Assembly (NCBI GenBank): GCA_022559845.1
Contig: CM040126.1
Location: forward strand, 222,338,641-222,402,640
DNA: 64,000 nucleotides
Origin: Amorphophallus konjac
Lineage: Eukaryota > Streptophyta > Magnoliopsida > Alismatales > Araceae
Direction of reading: 5' to 3'
The notes below the pieces were generated by a model. That model was not told the DNA's origin and made no database searches. It worked only from the letters and a program-made list of their open reading frames with translations. Numbering within the stretch: position 1 is the stretch's first letter; the number at the start of each line of letters is the position of its first letter. Below are positions 42,785-55,155 of this stretch, piece by piece. The translations under genes were made by a program, and so were the position numbers.

Positions 42785-44400
42785 TGTGTTAAGTCCATGC
42801 ACATGGAAGGTCAATGCCATTCTTCAGGTGCATCATCTCAACAAGTCTATACATTGGACTTGAGCATATAGGAAGTCTGTACAGCCCATGAATTAACGCT
42901 AAGTCTCAAAGTCTGTACAGCCTTTTACATTACACTTATAGTCTATACATTGGCAAGTCTGTACGTCGGCTTGTTCATGCATTCATCTCAAGACTGTACA
43001 TCCACCAGCTGAACTGAGCAAAGTCTATACATCCGATAGTTCAGCTCGTGGCTAAGTATGTACAGCCAGTGCATATGTTAAGTCTATACATTGCATCTTT
43101 ACCTACGTTCTGAACTGAGCAAGTCTATACACTCCTTATCTTTACCTACGTTCAGAACACCAAGCCTGTACATTGGGCTATCACATAAAGTCTATACATC
43201 CCTTAGCTAGAACTGTGCAAGTCTATACATCGCTGCATTGGCCAAGTCTATACATCGCCACTTGGCTCGTGGCTTAGTCAGTGCATCCATGCATACATAA
43301 GTCTGTACAGCGTCGTGTTCACATGCTTCAAAGTCTATACATCGTGTGCTTCGAGCATTCAAGTCTGTACACTGGTGTCACCGTCTGCATGATAAAGTCT
43401 ATACAAACTTAGCGAAAGCTTAGCAAGTCTGTACACTGGTGTCATCTGCTACAGGCACAGCAAGTCTGTACATTGTCCACTTGTAGCATGCTCCCACACA
43501 CAAGTCTACACATTGCATTTTAGCATGTTAGCACACACAAAGTCTGCACATTGCTATAGCACGCATGCAGAGTCTAGACAGTCATGAGCATGTCTATACA
43601 ACGGCTAGCTGCACAATGCCAAGTCTATACATTGGCTAGCTGCACAACACCAAGTCTATACATTGGCTAGTTGCACGCAGAGTCTACACATCGTCATAGT
43701 TGCCTCGATGCCATAGAAAGTCTATACAATCCACTATGCTCGGAATTTGACGCCCATCAACAGTGGCGTCACTTCTGAAACTGACGCCTAGGAAAGAGGC
43801 GTCTTTTTGTTGAGCATCAATTTAACAAAGTCTAGACATCGTCTGGTTGCATATCGCATAGTCTGTACATGATGCATTGTGTTCCCATGCTTTAACACTA
43901 GGCATTGCAAAGTATGTACATTAGATGCACATTGCACTCCATGTCTATACATTGCTTCATGCATTGCACGTTGAGTCTGCACATTCATTTGGCATGTCAT
44001 TGCATCCATTTGTAAATGTTCATAGCTTTGAATTCGTGAAGTCTATACATCATTGTCCCATACATACTATGTCCATACACTGCTTGGTGACTTGCATGTG
44101 TATTCATCTTTCAATGTGCATACTTCACCATATGCATACTGCATCATATGCCCTCAAGTCTATACATTGTCCCGCACACACCCACTAGCAAGTTTGCACA
44201 TTGGTTGCACATTGCACACAGAGTTTGTACACTCGATTGGCAGGATGCCTGAGCATTCATAGTCTAAGTACATACTCTCTTATGTGCATGTGTGCATGTC
44301 TTTCAATAAGTCTGTACATTCGTCCATTGCTTCACTCGACCAACTCTGTACAGCCATGCATTGTCTTGCTTGCATGAATGAAGTATGTACAGAGTTTACT
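42785..44400 (+). promoter_or_regulatory. AGTCTRTACAT motif array in E U3 (5' LTR)
   Basis: Dozens of AAGTCT(A/G)TACA copies, often followed by TCG or TTG, many about 30 bp apart. Position by position it matches the GGTCGGTGCA motif of A, B and C except at three or four sites (consensus RGTCKRTRCA), and it occupies the same promoter position. The DRE-like ACCGAC core is absent. The 3' LTR copy is at 50650-52235. Confidence 0.7.
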
Positions 44401-44468
44401 ATCTTAAACTGATATTCCCCTCGACTGAATGTCTGACAGGACTGCTATTTCATGGAGGCCAATGAGGG

Positions 44469-44602
44469 CACGTGATCCGAGGCTAAAAGGACTGACATGA
44501 TGATGACACGTGTACTGAAGCAGGCTGGATGCTGCCACGTGGTCCAAGCAATTGGGCGGGAACTGTGGAGAGCACACGCCCTTCCTGCTGCTCTATATAT
44601 AT
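44469..44602 (+). promoter_or_regulatory. Element E LTR promoter: three G-boxes and TATA
   Basis: CACGTG at 44469-44474, 44507-44512 and 44536-44541; TATATATAT from 44594. The 3' LTR has the same sites near 52307, 52345 and 52374 and TATA at 52432. Confidence 0.7.
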
Positions 44603-44944
44603 GCAGACCTCTTCATCTGGACAAGGCTGATCGATATAGAAGTAGCAGAAGCTGAAGGCCAGAGCTCGTGCAGAGTTGATGCTGGAAGAGAGCCATTGAG
44701 AGCAGAGAAGAGAAAGAGAGAGAGTGAGTTAAGAAGAAGAAAAAGAGAAAGAGAGATTGAGAGATTAGCAGAAGAAGATAGAGAGCTCGTGAAGAATAGG
44801 AAAAGGAGATTACCTGAAGATCATTCCTACTGGATGTTGGATCAGATCCACTCCAGTCAGCTCCTTTGAGAGCCACAATGTGCTTTTTTATTTACAGCTT
44901 TCAGTCACTGTTACTACCTGTTTTTGTTTTCTTTTCAAACTGTT

Positions 44945-45170
44945 CTTCAAGCTGTTCGTCAGCAGTGCAAGCTGTGTTGCACAGCGGTGAGGTGGATACC
45001 TCGGACGGCAAAGCTGTATTGCCCAGCGGAGCAAGCTGTGATGCTCAACGTTGCAGAGGTGGACTCCTCTGGACATCAAGCTGTGATGCTCAGCGGGATG
45101 GCAAGCTGTGAGGCCCAACGGTTGTAGGCAAGCTGTGAGGCCCAGCGGTTCAAGCTGTGAGTCAGCAGAA
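44945..45170 (+). repeat. Leader hairpin array AAGCTGTGAnGCnCAGCGG in E
   Basis: About seven units in which GCTG can pair with CAGC across seven to nine bases, interleaved with GAGGT/ACCTC-type inverted repeats. The 3' LTR copy is at 52783-53008. Short frames across it are by-products. Confidence 0.65.
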
Positions 45171-45171
45171 T

Positions 45172-45224
45172 CCACACTCTGGTTTGAGTATGGGGTGGAC
45201 GTAGGTCTGCAGGACCGAACCACC
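45172..45224 (+). ncRNA. Candidate conserved leader RNA structure (E, 5' LTR copy)
   Basis: Stem I CCACACTC/GAGTATGG (one mismatch here, perfect in the 3' LTR), stem II GGTGG/CCACC, stem III GGTC/GACC with a TGCAG loop. Confidence 0.65.
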
Positions 45225-45469
45225 AAAAAATCCTCTTGTCCACTGTGGTTTGAATTTCATATCTGACTGGCGCTAGATGCATGCATAGGCACGAGGATTG
45301 TATTCATCTCATTGCTGTGCACATTAGATGTTTGCTTAGGATCGCTCTACATATCTGCAATAGTTTTTAATTCCGCATCTTTGATTGTATTATATTTAAT
45401 TTGAGCAAAAAATTTTAAAGGGGAGATTCATTCACCCCCCTCTGAATCCGTAGCACCGAACCCAATAAT

Positions 45470-45481
45470 TGGTATCAGAGC
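45470..45481 (+). other. Element E primer-binding site
   Basis: TGGTATCAGAGC two bases after the LTR; initiator tRNA-Met type. Confidence 0.92.
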
Positions 45482-45632
45482 GGGTCTCTGACTTAACAGA
45501 TCTAACAATCTGTAGAGGATCCTGCTAATTTTTTGGTGCATTGCAGAGTGAGTTTCCTGTGTTCTGTGTTTTGTTTCACCAGTTTAGTGTCTTGATTTGC
45601 TCATCTGATTTCAGTGCATTCATCATATCTCG

Positions 45633-48182
45633 ATGGCTAATCCTCCGATATTCAGAGGTAATAATTTTGATTCTTGGTTAGAAAATTTTCATCGGTATGT
45701 AAAATCTACTGATCCTAATCTTTGGAAGGTAATAACTCATGGTCCACAAAAATTATCAAAAGATAAATCTAGATGGACTGAGAAGGATAAATTGAAAGAC
45801 ACTGTCAACACTAGAGCATTGGTTTTAATGAAAGAATCAATTGACAGAGCTCTAATCGAATGTATTTCTTCTTGCAGGTCTGCCAAAGAAATTTTGGAAA
45901 AACTAAAGCTTATCTGGAATCACAACAAATGCTTGATGGTTGATCGGAGAAAGGATGATGAAGAATCATCATCTCAGGTAAGCTCTGGATCCGAAGAACT
46001 TTCGATTGATGATCTATGGAATATAAATGAGGAACTTAATGATAGATGTGAAAAATTAAAATCTGAGAATAAAAGATTGAAAAAGAAATGTGATCAGATA
46101 AATTTGAAAGCTCCCTGTGAAAACTGTCCAAATTTGAAACAATCTTATGATACATGTATGCTACATGTTCAGAACTTTAAGGAGCAAAATGGTTCTCTAA
46201 AAATTGAAAATCAAACATGCTTGGATAAGATATCAAAACTTGAGAATCAGCTGAATGAGAAGAAAAATGAGCATCTAAAAAGCATGCAAGAGCTGACTGA
46301 AATTAATTCTATAATGGACAAACTAAAGCTTGAACATGCTGAAGTTCAAATAGATAATGAAGATCTCAAGGCTAGTCTGAATAAAATCAACAAGGAAGCA
46401 ATGCATATCTCTTCTGTAGAGTCAAGCTGTAATATGTGCTCGGCTCTAAGAGAACGAAATGAAGATCTCTATAATGAAAATGAATGGATGAAGAAACAAA
46501 TTGCCGTGTTTAAAGAGGATCACAGAAATCTGCTTGCTGAGAAAATTAAAGTGGAAGAAAGGGAAGAGGAGCTAATTGAAAAACTGAAGCTGATGTCTGG
46601 AAGAGAAAGATGTGCTGGTAATGAAATTCAGGCTAAAAATTTTGAGGAAGAAAACACTGAACTGAAAGCTGAAGTTGAAAAATTGAAATGGTTAAACACT
46701 GGTATGTCCGAGCAACTTCTCATGTTAAAGAAAGGAAAAATTGCCTGTGATGAAGAATCAAAAATCTTGAGCGATCTGGAACAAGAAGTTGAGAAGTATA
46801 AAACTGCAAATAAAGTCTTAAGTGAATGCGTTAATTGCAGTGAACAGGAGATAGCCAGTTATGAACTCCACATTGCTTCTTTGGAAGATAAAATTCATGA
46901 TCTGGAAGACTCAGCATCCAAGTCTACTAAGAATGAAGGAAAAATGAAAGCTGTCATGAAAGATAAAAATGACAATTCAAGAGAGGGGATAAGTTGCAGT
47001 TCTGATGTTAAGTAAATCACTAAAAATCAACTATACACCACTTTTGTGCAAAGCTCTGATGTAGCTGGTACCTCAAATCAATCCCCAAAATAAAATAAAA
47101 ATCAGAAATCACCTTCAACATCTGTTTTTCAGTTCAAACCCCAGAAGAATGAAAAGCAAACAAAAATTGTTGAGAATAATCAAAAATTAAAAAGGAAGGG
47201 TCAAACAAAGAAGGTAAAGAATATTTCTGGTTACACCCTAAGATCTGCCAACTCAGTTGAAATTGATGGGTCAATGCACAATGCTCATGCCTCATGTACT
47301 CATTCACATGCATCTAGTCAGTCTGTTAGTAATCATGTTGCCAGGAAATCACAAGTGTCATGTCACTATTGTGGCAAGATAGGGCATGTAATGGATGATT
47401 GCAGACTGTTGCTTGAAGATGAGCATGCTAGTGAAGAAATGCATTCTAGGAATCCAATTGATAGAAACCATGCCACTAAGAAATCTGATGCATCTTGTTA
47501 TTACTGTAGTAGGCGTGGTCATCAAATGAATGCATGTTTTATAATGAAAGAAGGCAACAATGTGAATTCTAGATTTTTCACACATGCTCATGGCCCATAT
47601 AGATACAGATCTATTTCAAGCCAGCATACTATTTGTTTCACCTGCAACAAGCCAGGGCACAAGGCAAATGAGTGCTGGACTGAAAACTATTGGGGTAACA
47701 ATAACTCAAAAGGCAAGCACCTCAGGTGTTTTGAATGTGGTAAGCATGGGCATGCAGTCAAGGACTGCTGGTATGCTCAGAGAAATTACTTAAATTCCAA
47801 ATTTGTCAAATTCCCTGCAAATAGAAATTTTTTGGGAAGAAATAAAGCTGTTTTTAAAGAAAAGACACTTGTATGTTCTGAATGTGGAAAACCTAGCCAC
47901 CGAGCTTCTGAATGATGGTGGGCAGGTAATGGTAAATCAAAATTTTATGCAAGTAACAGAAATCTTCATGCTAACTCACATAGATTCCATGATTATAACA
48001 ATGTTCACAAAAAGAATTCAAGGGCTGTTACATCATGTAGATATTGTGGAAAATTTGGTCATTCCATGGATAGTTGTTACCTAATGGATCATGATGATAA
48101 CATGGCTAAAAGATTATTCAGAACATCTGTCAGAGTTAACGCAGGACCCAAGACTGCTTGGGTTCCTGCAGGATCAAATTGA
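45633..48182 (+). pseudogene. gag: Element E gag: truncated core, long coiled coil, six zinc knuckles
   Basis: One frame of 849 codons from MANPPIFRGNNFDSW to a stop at 48180, interrupted by TAA at 47013, a nearby TAA and TGA at about 47913. Residues 1-105 are the first part of a copia gag core (WKVITHGP, SAKEILEKLKLIW). The rest of the UBN2 domain present in A and C is missing. Residues about 135-450 are almost continuous coiled coil with periodic CxxC pairs (CENC, CNMC). A basic linker follows, then CCHC knuckles starting near residues 577, 622, 668, 699, 748 and 802. The fifth has lost its last Cys (the TGA). The end TAWVPAGSN matches the gag ends of A, B and C. Only three in-frame stops suggest recent activity. 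Likely an RNA-binding and particle protein with extra nucleic-acid contacts. Confidence 0.88.
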
Positions 48183-50390
48183 TTAACATGTTACAGGTGT
48201 GCCTTGGAATGAAAAAGAGAGGTAAATAAACCAAGATACTCAACAGGAAGACCCCAAGATTCTGCTTTTCAGGTTTGTTCTGAATACTCATCTTAAATTC
48301 CATCATATGAAATTGTGAACTTAAAATGATTGCATATCATGTTGATTTGTTAAATTGAAAATTTCTGAAATGGAACTACCCAATCATGTTCATGGTAACT
48401 CACTTATGTCTGAAGTGCATGGATTATAATTGAATGTCAAACTTGAAATCATGTGATGTACTTTTATCATACATCATGCACCTAGTCAGGGGGAGTTAAA
48501 TCATTCTTGACTAATCATACTATTGCTCATACTTTGTTGCATATATGATGCATCTGGACAGGGGGAGCTTTTCTATCTCATCTCTTCATTTCTTGAACTC
48601 TCTCTATCTAGGTATATGATCCATTCGCTACACTTGAGTGGTTCACCTAAAATTCCTTGTAGTCATTACTGAAATGGCTGATCAGTTCGCATTCCTGACT
48701 CAGCTACTGGATTCAATCTGAGGAACAACCTTGATGCTCTTCTCTTGCTATTTGTTGCACTACCAGTTGACACTCATCTTTCACATACTTCTTAGCTGGT
48801 GTGACTGACTTAATTCTATTGTTGACTAGTTGGTCAGTTATTTTTTTACTTGATCTGAGGAACACAAGTTGCATGTCATACAATCTAGTCTGAATCATGT
48901 AGAAATTCCTATCATATAGGTTTAAGAATTACCACTGAATCAGACTGATATAAGAACTATGTATTCTCAGATTTGCATTTAAATATCTTGAAAATATCTG
49001 AATGAAAAGATTTAATGAACTTTAACCACATGTGTCATGAGAACCTTAGACTCTCTCATCTGATATCTGAAAATTTGAAATCAAGGCTACTTTGGTAGAG
49101 ATACATAGAGTGAGTATTGTGGTTAAACATTAACTTGAGATATGTTGACTAAATGAAAAACTGTGAATTCAGAGCAATGACTTGGTCACTGAGAAACTGG
49201 GTTCTTCATCAATGAAATAAAATAACTTATGTCATGAAGTGCCATTGTTATCTCTGGTGAAAATTTATTGAAAAACCTGACAGAGCAATGACATATTTGT
49301 GTCAAGTAACTGGGGAGTCTGGCCTCTAATCAAGGTGTCTCCTCACGTAAAAAGACATTTCTATTGCTAACTCTGGTCTCAATGTTGAGAGGCAATGACA
49401 GTTATCACACTGAGTAACTTGGTCACTTCACCTGAGACGTGTTGTGCCTCATGTAAAAAGGTGTTGATCAACCTAAATTGCTCAGGTAATGTATAATATG
49501 CTTCAAATGAAAATATTTTGCAAACTCTGTCAACTCATGCTCCTGTAAAAAGTGTTTAATCTCAATACTAATCTGTGTAACTCTCAAAGTAGTCATTGAG
49601 ATCTTGTGTGTAAGATGAAGATGATTAGTCATGAGTATTATCTGGTTATTTGGTTCACCTTTATTAAAACTTGATTTCAGATATGAGTATTGAATTTAAT
49701 TGATAAATCTGGTATACATCATAATTAAATCAGGTTGGTCAAGTTGCTAATTCATAACCCTCTATGATAAGAGAGTCTTTTCATGTTAAGACTTATTGTA
49801 GTTGTGCATGCCCTACAATCCCTCATGATCTGTTTCATCTCTGACAACTTGTTCAATAGAAACTAAATTGACAAATCCTCTCTTATCAGTTTTCTGACCA
49901 TACAAATGTGAGATGCTACTCCCATTATTATCTTGTTCACTTGCTGTCTTCTGAACTTCAGAATCCTTATGGTGGTGGACTTTAGATTGATTCATTGGCT
50001 AACCAGAGTTCATTCCTGCTCTTCATGGGAAATTCTGGGTCATCTGTAGTTAAGGGGAGAGTTGTCAAACATTCATGTTGATAGGGGGAGTTTCAGATGA
50101 CAGTAACTCATCATTGCATAATAGCTCCTATATCATCTCCTTCAACAGTCAATGATCACTCCATTCTTTTTGATGTTGTCAAAGGGGGAGAAACTTTTGT
50201 GAGTCATCATTTGCATACATGGTGCATTACATGCTTGTCATCATTTGCATACATGGTGCATTACATGCTTAATTCTGAAAGAGCTATTCTACTGTGAATG
50301 TTCATGAACTGTCAAATGGTATTTTCAGAATCATCATGATGAATCTATTGCAATGACTCATAATATTGCCATCATCAAAAATGGGGAGAT
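48183..50390 (+). other. Element E 3' noncoding region
   Basis: Starts with TTAACATGTTACAG and GTGTGCCTTGG, the vestige of the pol start. GGGGAG tracts lie at 48488, 48560, 50054, 50083, 50184 and the PPT 50377-50390. Hairpin modules are at 49170-49460 and a GTTTAATCTCAATAC block is near 49555. A 38-bp direct duplication lies near 50205-50275 (CATCATTTGCATACATGG repeated). No gene is visible. Confidence 0.75.
49170..49344 (+). ncRNA. Conserved 3' noncoding hairpin modules (E)
   Basis: Type I at 49170-49256: CAGAG/CTCTG, CAA/TTG, TGG-CACT/AGTG-CCA, with a TTCATCAATGAA hairpin inside. Type II at 49312-49344: GGGGAG/CTCCTC enclosing CCT/AGG. A third, more diverged copy is near 49392-49465. Confidence 0.6.
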
Positions 50391-53305
50391 TGTTGTGTCT
50401 CCTGTGGTTCTGGGGTTTTGATGATGACAAATATTATGGCTCATTATGTTTACATGTACATCCTTGATGAAATAATCCTGATGTACTATGAGAAACTGTC
50501 AGAACAGATTTAAGGATGACTCACAGGTCATGAAGTCAACCCAAGTCAAAGTTAAATCTCAGACAGGTACGGTCAATTCACAGTCAGATCAGGTAATGTT
50601 CTGCCTAATCTCAGATCTGTGCAAATGTTAATTTTTATACAGAAATGTTGGTGCATGTGTTAAGTCCATGCACATGGAAGGTCAATGCCATTCTTCAAGT
50701 GCATCATCTCAGCAAGTCTATACATTGGACTTGAGCATATAGGAAGTCTGTACAGCCCATGAATTAACGCTAAGTCTCAAAGTCTGTACAGCCTTTTACA
50801 TTGCACTTAAAGTCTATACATTGGCAAGTCTGTACATCGGCTTGTTCATGCATTCATCTCAAGTCTGTACATCCACCAGCTGAACTGAGCAAAGTCTATA
50901 CATCCGATAGTTTAGCTCGTGGCTAAGTCTGTACAGCCAGTGCATATGTTAAGTCTATACATTGCATCTTTACCTACGTTCTGAACTGAGCAAGTCTATA
51001 CACTCCTTATCTTTACCTACGTTTAGAACACCAAGTCTGTACATTGGGCTATCACATAAAGTCTATACATCCCTTAGCTAGAACTGTGCAAGTCTATACA
51101 TCGCTGCATTGGCCAAGTCTATATATCGCCACTTGGCTCGTGGCTTAGTCAGTGCATCCATACATACATAAGTCTGTACATCGTCATGTTCACATGCTTC
51201 AAAGTCTATACATCGTGTGCTTCGAGCATTCAAGTCTGTACACTGGTGTCGCCGTCTGCATGATCAAGTCTATACAGATAGCGAAAGCTTAGCAAGTCTG
51301 TACACTGGTGTCGTCTGCTGCAGGCACATCAAGTCTATACATTGTCCACTTGCAGCATGCTCGTACACACAAGTCTACACATTGCATTTTAGCATGCTAG
51401 CACACCCAAAGTCTGCACATTACTATAGCACGCATGCAGAGTCTAGACAGTCACGAGCAAGTCTATACATTGGCTAGCTGCACAACGCCAAGTCTATACA
51501 TTGGCTAGTTGCACGCAGAGTCTACACATCGTCATAGTTGCCTCGATGCCATAGAAAGTCTATACAGTCCACTATGCTCAGAATTTGACGCCCATCAACA
51601 GTGGCGTCACTTCTGAAACTGACGCCTAGGAAAGAGTCGTCTTTTTGTTGAGCATCAATTTAACAAAGTCTAGACATCGTCTGGTTGCATATCGCATAGT
51701 CTGTACATGATGCATTGTGTTCCCATGCTTTAACACTAGGCATTGCAAAGTATGTACATTAGTTGCACATTGCACTCCATGTCTATACATTGCTTCATGC
51801 ATTGCACGTTGAGTCTGCACATTCATTTGGCATGTCATTGCATCCATTTGTAAATGTTCATAGCTTTGAATTCGTGAAGTCTATACATCATTGTCGCATA
51901 CATACTAAGTCCATACATTGCTTGGTGACTTGCATGTGTATTCATCTTTCAATGTGCATACTTCACCATATGCATACTGCATCATATGCCCTCAAGTCTA
52001 TACATTGTCCCGCACACACCCACTAGCAAGTCTGCACATTGGTTGCACATTGCACACAGAGTTTGTACACTCGATTGGCAGCATGCCTGAGCATTCATAG
52101 TCTAAGTACATACTCTCTTATGTGCATGTGTGCATGTCTCTCAACAAGTCTGTACATTCGTCCATTGCTTCACTCGACCAACTCTGTACAGCCATGCATT
52201 GTCTTGCTTGCATGAATGAAGTATGTACAGAGTTTACTATCTTAAACTGATATTCCCTTCGACTGAATGTCTGACAGGACTGTTATTTCATGGAGGCCAA
52301 TGAGGGCACGTGATCCGAGGATGAAAGGACTGACAGGATGATGACACGTGTACTGAAGCAGGCTGGATGCTGCCACGTGGTCCAAGCAATTGGGCGGGAA
52401 CTGTGGAGAGCACACGCCCTTCCTACTGCTCTATATATATGCAGACCTCTTCATCTGGACAAGGCTGATCGATATAGAAGTAGCAGAAGCTGAAGGCCAG
52501 AGCTCGTGCAGAGTTGATGCTGGAAGAGAGCCATTGAGAGTAGAGAAGAGAAAGAGAGTGAGTGAGTTAAGAAGAATAAAAAGAGAAAGTGAGATTGAGA
52601 GATTAGCAGAAGAAGATAGAGAGCTCATGAAGAAGAGGAAGAGGAGATTACCTGAAGATCATTCCTACTGGATGTTGGATCAGATCCACTCCAGTCAGCT
52701 CCTTTGAGAGCCACATTGTGCTTTATAATTTACAGCTTTCAGTCACTGTTACTACATGTTTTTGTTTTCTTTTCAAACTGTTCTTCAAGCTGTTCGTCAG
52801 CAGTGCAAGCTGTGATGCACAGCAACGAGGTGGATACCTCGGACGGCTAAGCTGTATTGCCCAGCGGGGCAAGCTGTGATTCTCAGCATTGCAGAGGTGG
52901 ACTCCTCTGGACAGCAAGCTGTGATGCTCAGTGGGATGGCAAGCTGTGAGGCCCAGTGGTTGTAGGCAAGCTGTGAGGCCCAGCGGTTCAAGCTGTGAGT
53001 CAGCAGAATCCACACTCTGGATTGAGTGTGGGGTGGACGTAGGTCTGCAGGACCGAACCACCTAAAAACCCTCTTGTCCACTGTGGTTTGAATTTCATAT
53101 CTGACTGGCGCTAGATGCATGAATAGGCACGAGGATTGTATTCATATCATTGCTATGCACATTAGATGTTTGCTTAGGATCGCTCTACATATCTGCAATA
53201 GTTTTTAATTCCGCATCTCTGATTGCATTAGATTTAATTTGAGCAAAAAATTTTAAAGGGGAGATTCATTCACCCCCCTCTGATTCCATAGCACCGAACC
53301 CAACA
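50391..53305 (+). repeat. Element E 3' LTR
   Basis: Near-identical to the 5' LTR apart from scattered substitutions and one fewer 31-bp motif unit. It carries the motif array (50650-52235), promoter (52307-52440) and hairpin array (52783-53008), and ends CCCAACA before TCTAC. Confidence 0.93.
53010..53062 (+). ncRNA. Candidate conserved leader RNA structure (E, 3' LTR copy)
   Basis: Stem I CCACACTC/GAGTGTGG is perfect here; stem II GGTGG/CCACC and stem III GGTC/GACC are as in the 5' LTR. Confidence 0.65.
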
Positions 53306-53310
53306 TCTAC

Positions 53311-53805
53311 ATGAGGGCATCCATTCTTCATGGCTTTAGACAAAACTGTAACCTTCACGTGTTGGCCTTCATGGTGGATATATATATATATATTAATACT
53401 ATAGTGGGATGGTGGCCCCAAGGTTAAATGACGACTTGTATAAGGGCTTTCTTTTGGGTGACTGGCGCCCTGGCAAAGGGGTGTCCATTCATTTGGTTTT
53501 TGGGAAGGCACAGCCCCTTCACGTGCATATAATAATGGTGTTGGATGAGGGCCCAAGAAGGTAAATGACGCCTCCCCAAAGGGGCTTCAATTTGGTGAAT
53601 GGCGCCCTGGTAAGGGGCGGCCATCCCCTTGGTGTTGGAAAAGAGGAAACCCCACTATGTACAACCCATGTGTTGGCATAAAGTGATGTTGGATTTTACA
53701 TTTATATAATAGTCCTCATAAGGTTTAGTTCTTTGTATAAGACCTTCATGTAGGATTCTTTAGGAAGAAGTTTAATTCCTATATTGCTTTATTGGGGGTG
53801 CTACA
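53311..53805. mobile_element. Right end of D
   Basis: Continues D after the E target site; repeated AAATGACG..GGCGCCCTGG modules at 53425-53620; ends GGGGGTGCTACA at 53805, then ATATA. Confidence 0.75.
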
Positions 53806-54494
53806 ATATAGTCTGTGCATACTTTGCATTGAGCATATACAGTCGGTGCATGTTTTGCATCGTTCACATAGTTAGTGCAGATTTTGCATTGAGCATATAG
53901 TCTTTGCATACTTTGCATTGAGCATATATGGTCAGTGCAAGTTTTTGTCTTGTGCCAAGCAAGGTCAGTGCACATCCTTTATAAAGCAGAATAAAGTCGA
54001 TGCATGTTGATATATGCATAGACTTAGGTCAGTGCATATTTGTAACGTACGTAACCAAAGTCTGTGCATGCATTGCCTTACGAATATAGAGGTCGGTGCA
54101 TCTCTCTAATGGGATATACAATGTCAGTGCACCGTTGTCTCTCTATGCATAGTAGGTCCGTGCATAGTCTAATAGGCTAGCGTGTTGGTCCGAACATATT
54201 TTTGCTTCTTCACAGAAGGTCGATGCATACTTACAGGGCCTACTGTTTAGGGTCAGTGCACATCTAGTTGTTCTGCATGCAACATCAGTGCACATTACTG
54301 AGCTGCATATACAGAGTCGATGCTAGCAACATTCCCTTGACTCAAAGGCTAATATTGTCATTTGTTTGCCAGGTCAGTTATATGGTCGAACACTTGATGG
54401 GGACACTGACAACCTGCAAACTTGACTTATGAGGAAGTTAAAGTACTAGGTTATTGGCATGTGATCCTAGGTAAGGGTCTAAAAGAGATTCAAC

Positions 54495-54614
54495 CACGTG
54501 GAACTGTGAGCCTTCAGATCTTTACATGTGGACCTTCAGTGAAGCGCTCGTCTCAAGATTCCTTGGGCAGAAAACATGGTTTTCAAGCGTCCTCGTCTCG
54601 CAAAGGCTATAAAA
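54495..54614 (+). promoter_or_regulatory. Element C LTR promoter: G-box and TATA
   Basis: CACGTG at 54495-54500 and TATAAAA at 54608-54614. Fewer G-boxes than in A or E; a GGCATGTGATCC at 54458 is a likely decayed one. Confidence 0.65.
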
Positions 54615-55106
54615 GGGACATGATCCCTCAGATCAAGATGAATCAAAAATTGAAGAGAAGAAGATAGACAGAGCGAGTGAGCGAGAGCTGAAGATTGGCA
54701 GAGCAAGTGCAGAGAGACGGAGAAGACTACGAAGCTGAAGAGAGTCTAAAGTTGAGAGGAGAAATCTGAAGGAAAACAGAGTATCATAAGTCTAATTTTG
54801 AGAGAACTTGAGAGTATTAGTAATTATAATTGACTCGTGGATCAAATCCAGAGTCAATTTGTTTCTAGAGAGCTACACTGTTATCTTGTTTTCTTTCTTT
54901 CGTTTTAAGTTTTCTGAACTCTATCAAGCTGTGAGTCAGCGGGCGAGGTTGATACCTCGGACAGCGAAGCTGTAAAGCTCAGCAGTAGCAAGCTGTGAGG
55001 CTCAACGGTCTGGGATCCTTTCCCCGAAGCTGTGGATCAGCGGTGTGTAGGGATCTAATCCCCGAAGCCGTGGATCAACGGATTGAAGCTGTGAATCAGT
55101 AGTAAG

Positions 55107-55155
55107 CCACACTTAGTTTAAGTGTGGGGTGGATGTAGGTGAAAACTGAACCACC
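55107..55155 (+). ncRNA. Candidate conserved leader RNA structure (C copy)
   Basis: Stem I CCACACTT/AAGTGTGG (55107-55114 with 55120-55127) and stem II GGTGG/CCACC. Stem III is not evident in this copy. Blocks GATGTAGG and CCTAAAA are conserved. Confidence 0.6.

Larger units (their letters stand above)
42520..45467 (+). repeat. Element E 5' LTR
   Basis: Order: TGTTGTGTC start with GGTTTTGATGATGAC; AGTCTRTACAT motif array; three G-boxes; TATA; purine-rich leader; GCTG/CAGC hairpin array; conserved leader structure; TTCACCCCCCTCTGAATC end block; CCCAATA end. It has one extra 31-bp motif unit (about 43590-43650) relative to the 3' LTR. Confidence 0.92.
42520..53305 (+). mobile_element. Element E: complete gag-only Sirevirus-like copia element
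   Basis: LTRs 42520-45467 (2948 bp) and 50391-53305 (2915 bp), TGTTGTG..AACA ends, TSD TCTAC (42515-42519 and 53306-53310). PBS at 45470, damaged gag at 45633-48182, noncoding DNA with six GGGGAG tracts, and PPT at 50377-50390. No trace of protease, integrase, RT or RNase H exists between gag and the 3' LTR. It has the same body plan as B, so the two define a non-autonomous group rather than one accidental deletion. Confidence 0.92.
26731..53805. mobile_element. Element D: probable gypsy-type solo LTR split by F and E
   Basis: Ends TGTCACGCCCC..GGGGGTGCTACA, a terminal pair common in plant Ty3/gypsy LTRs, with TSD ATATA. Own sequence is 26731-29659, 42429-42519 and 53311-53805, about 3.5 kb in total. 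No gag, pol, PBS or second LTR copy was seen, hence solo LTR. Its three parts share a repeated theme (AATTGGCGCC / AATGGCGCCCTGG followed by GGGGTGACTTCA or GGGGCTTCAATT), which confirms that they belong together. Orientation is not certain. Confidence 0.7.
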
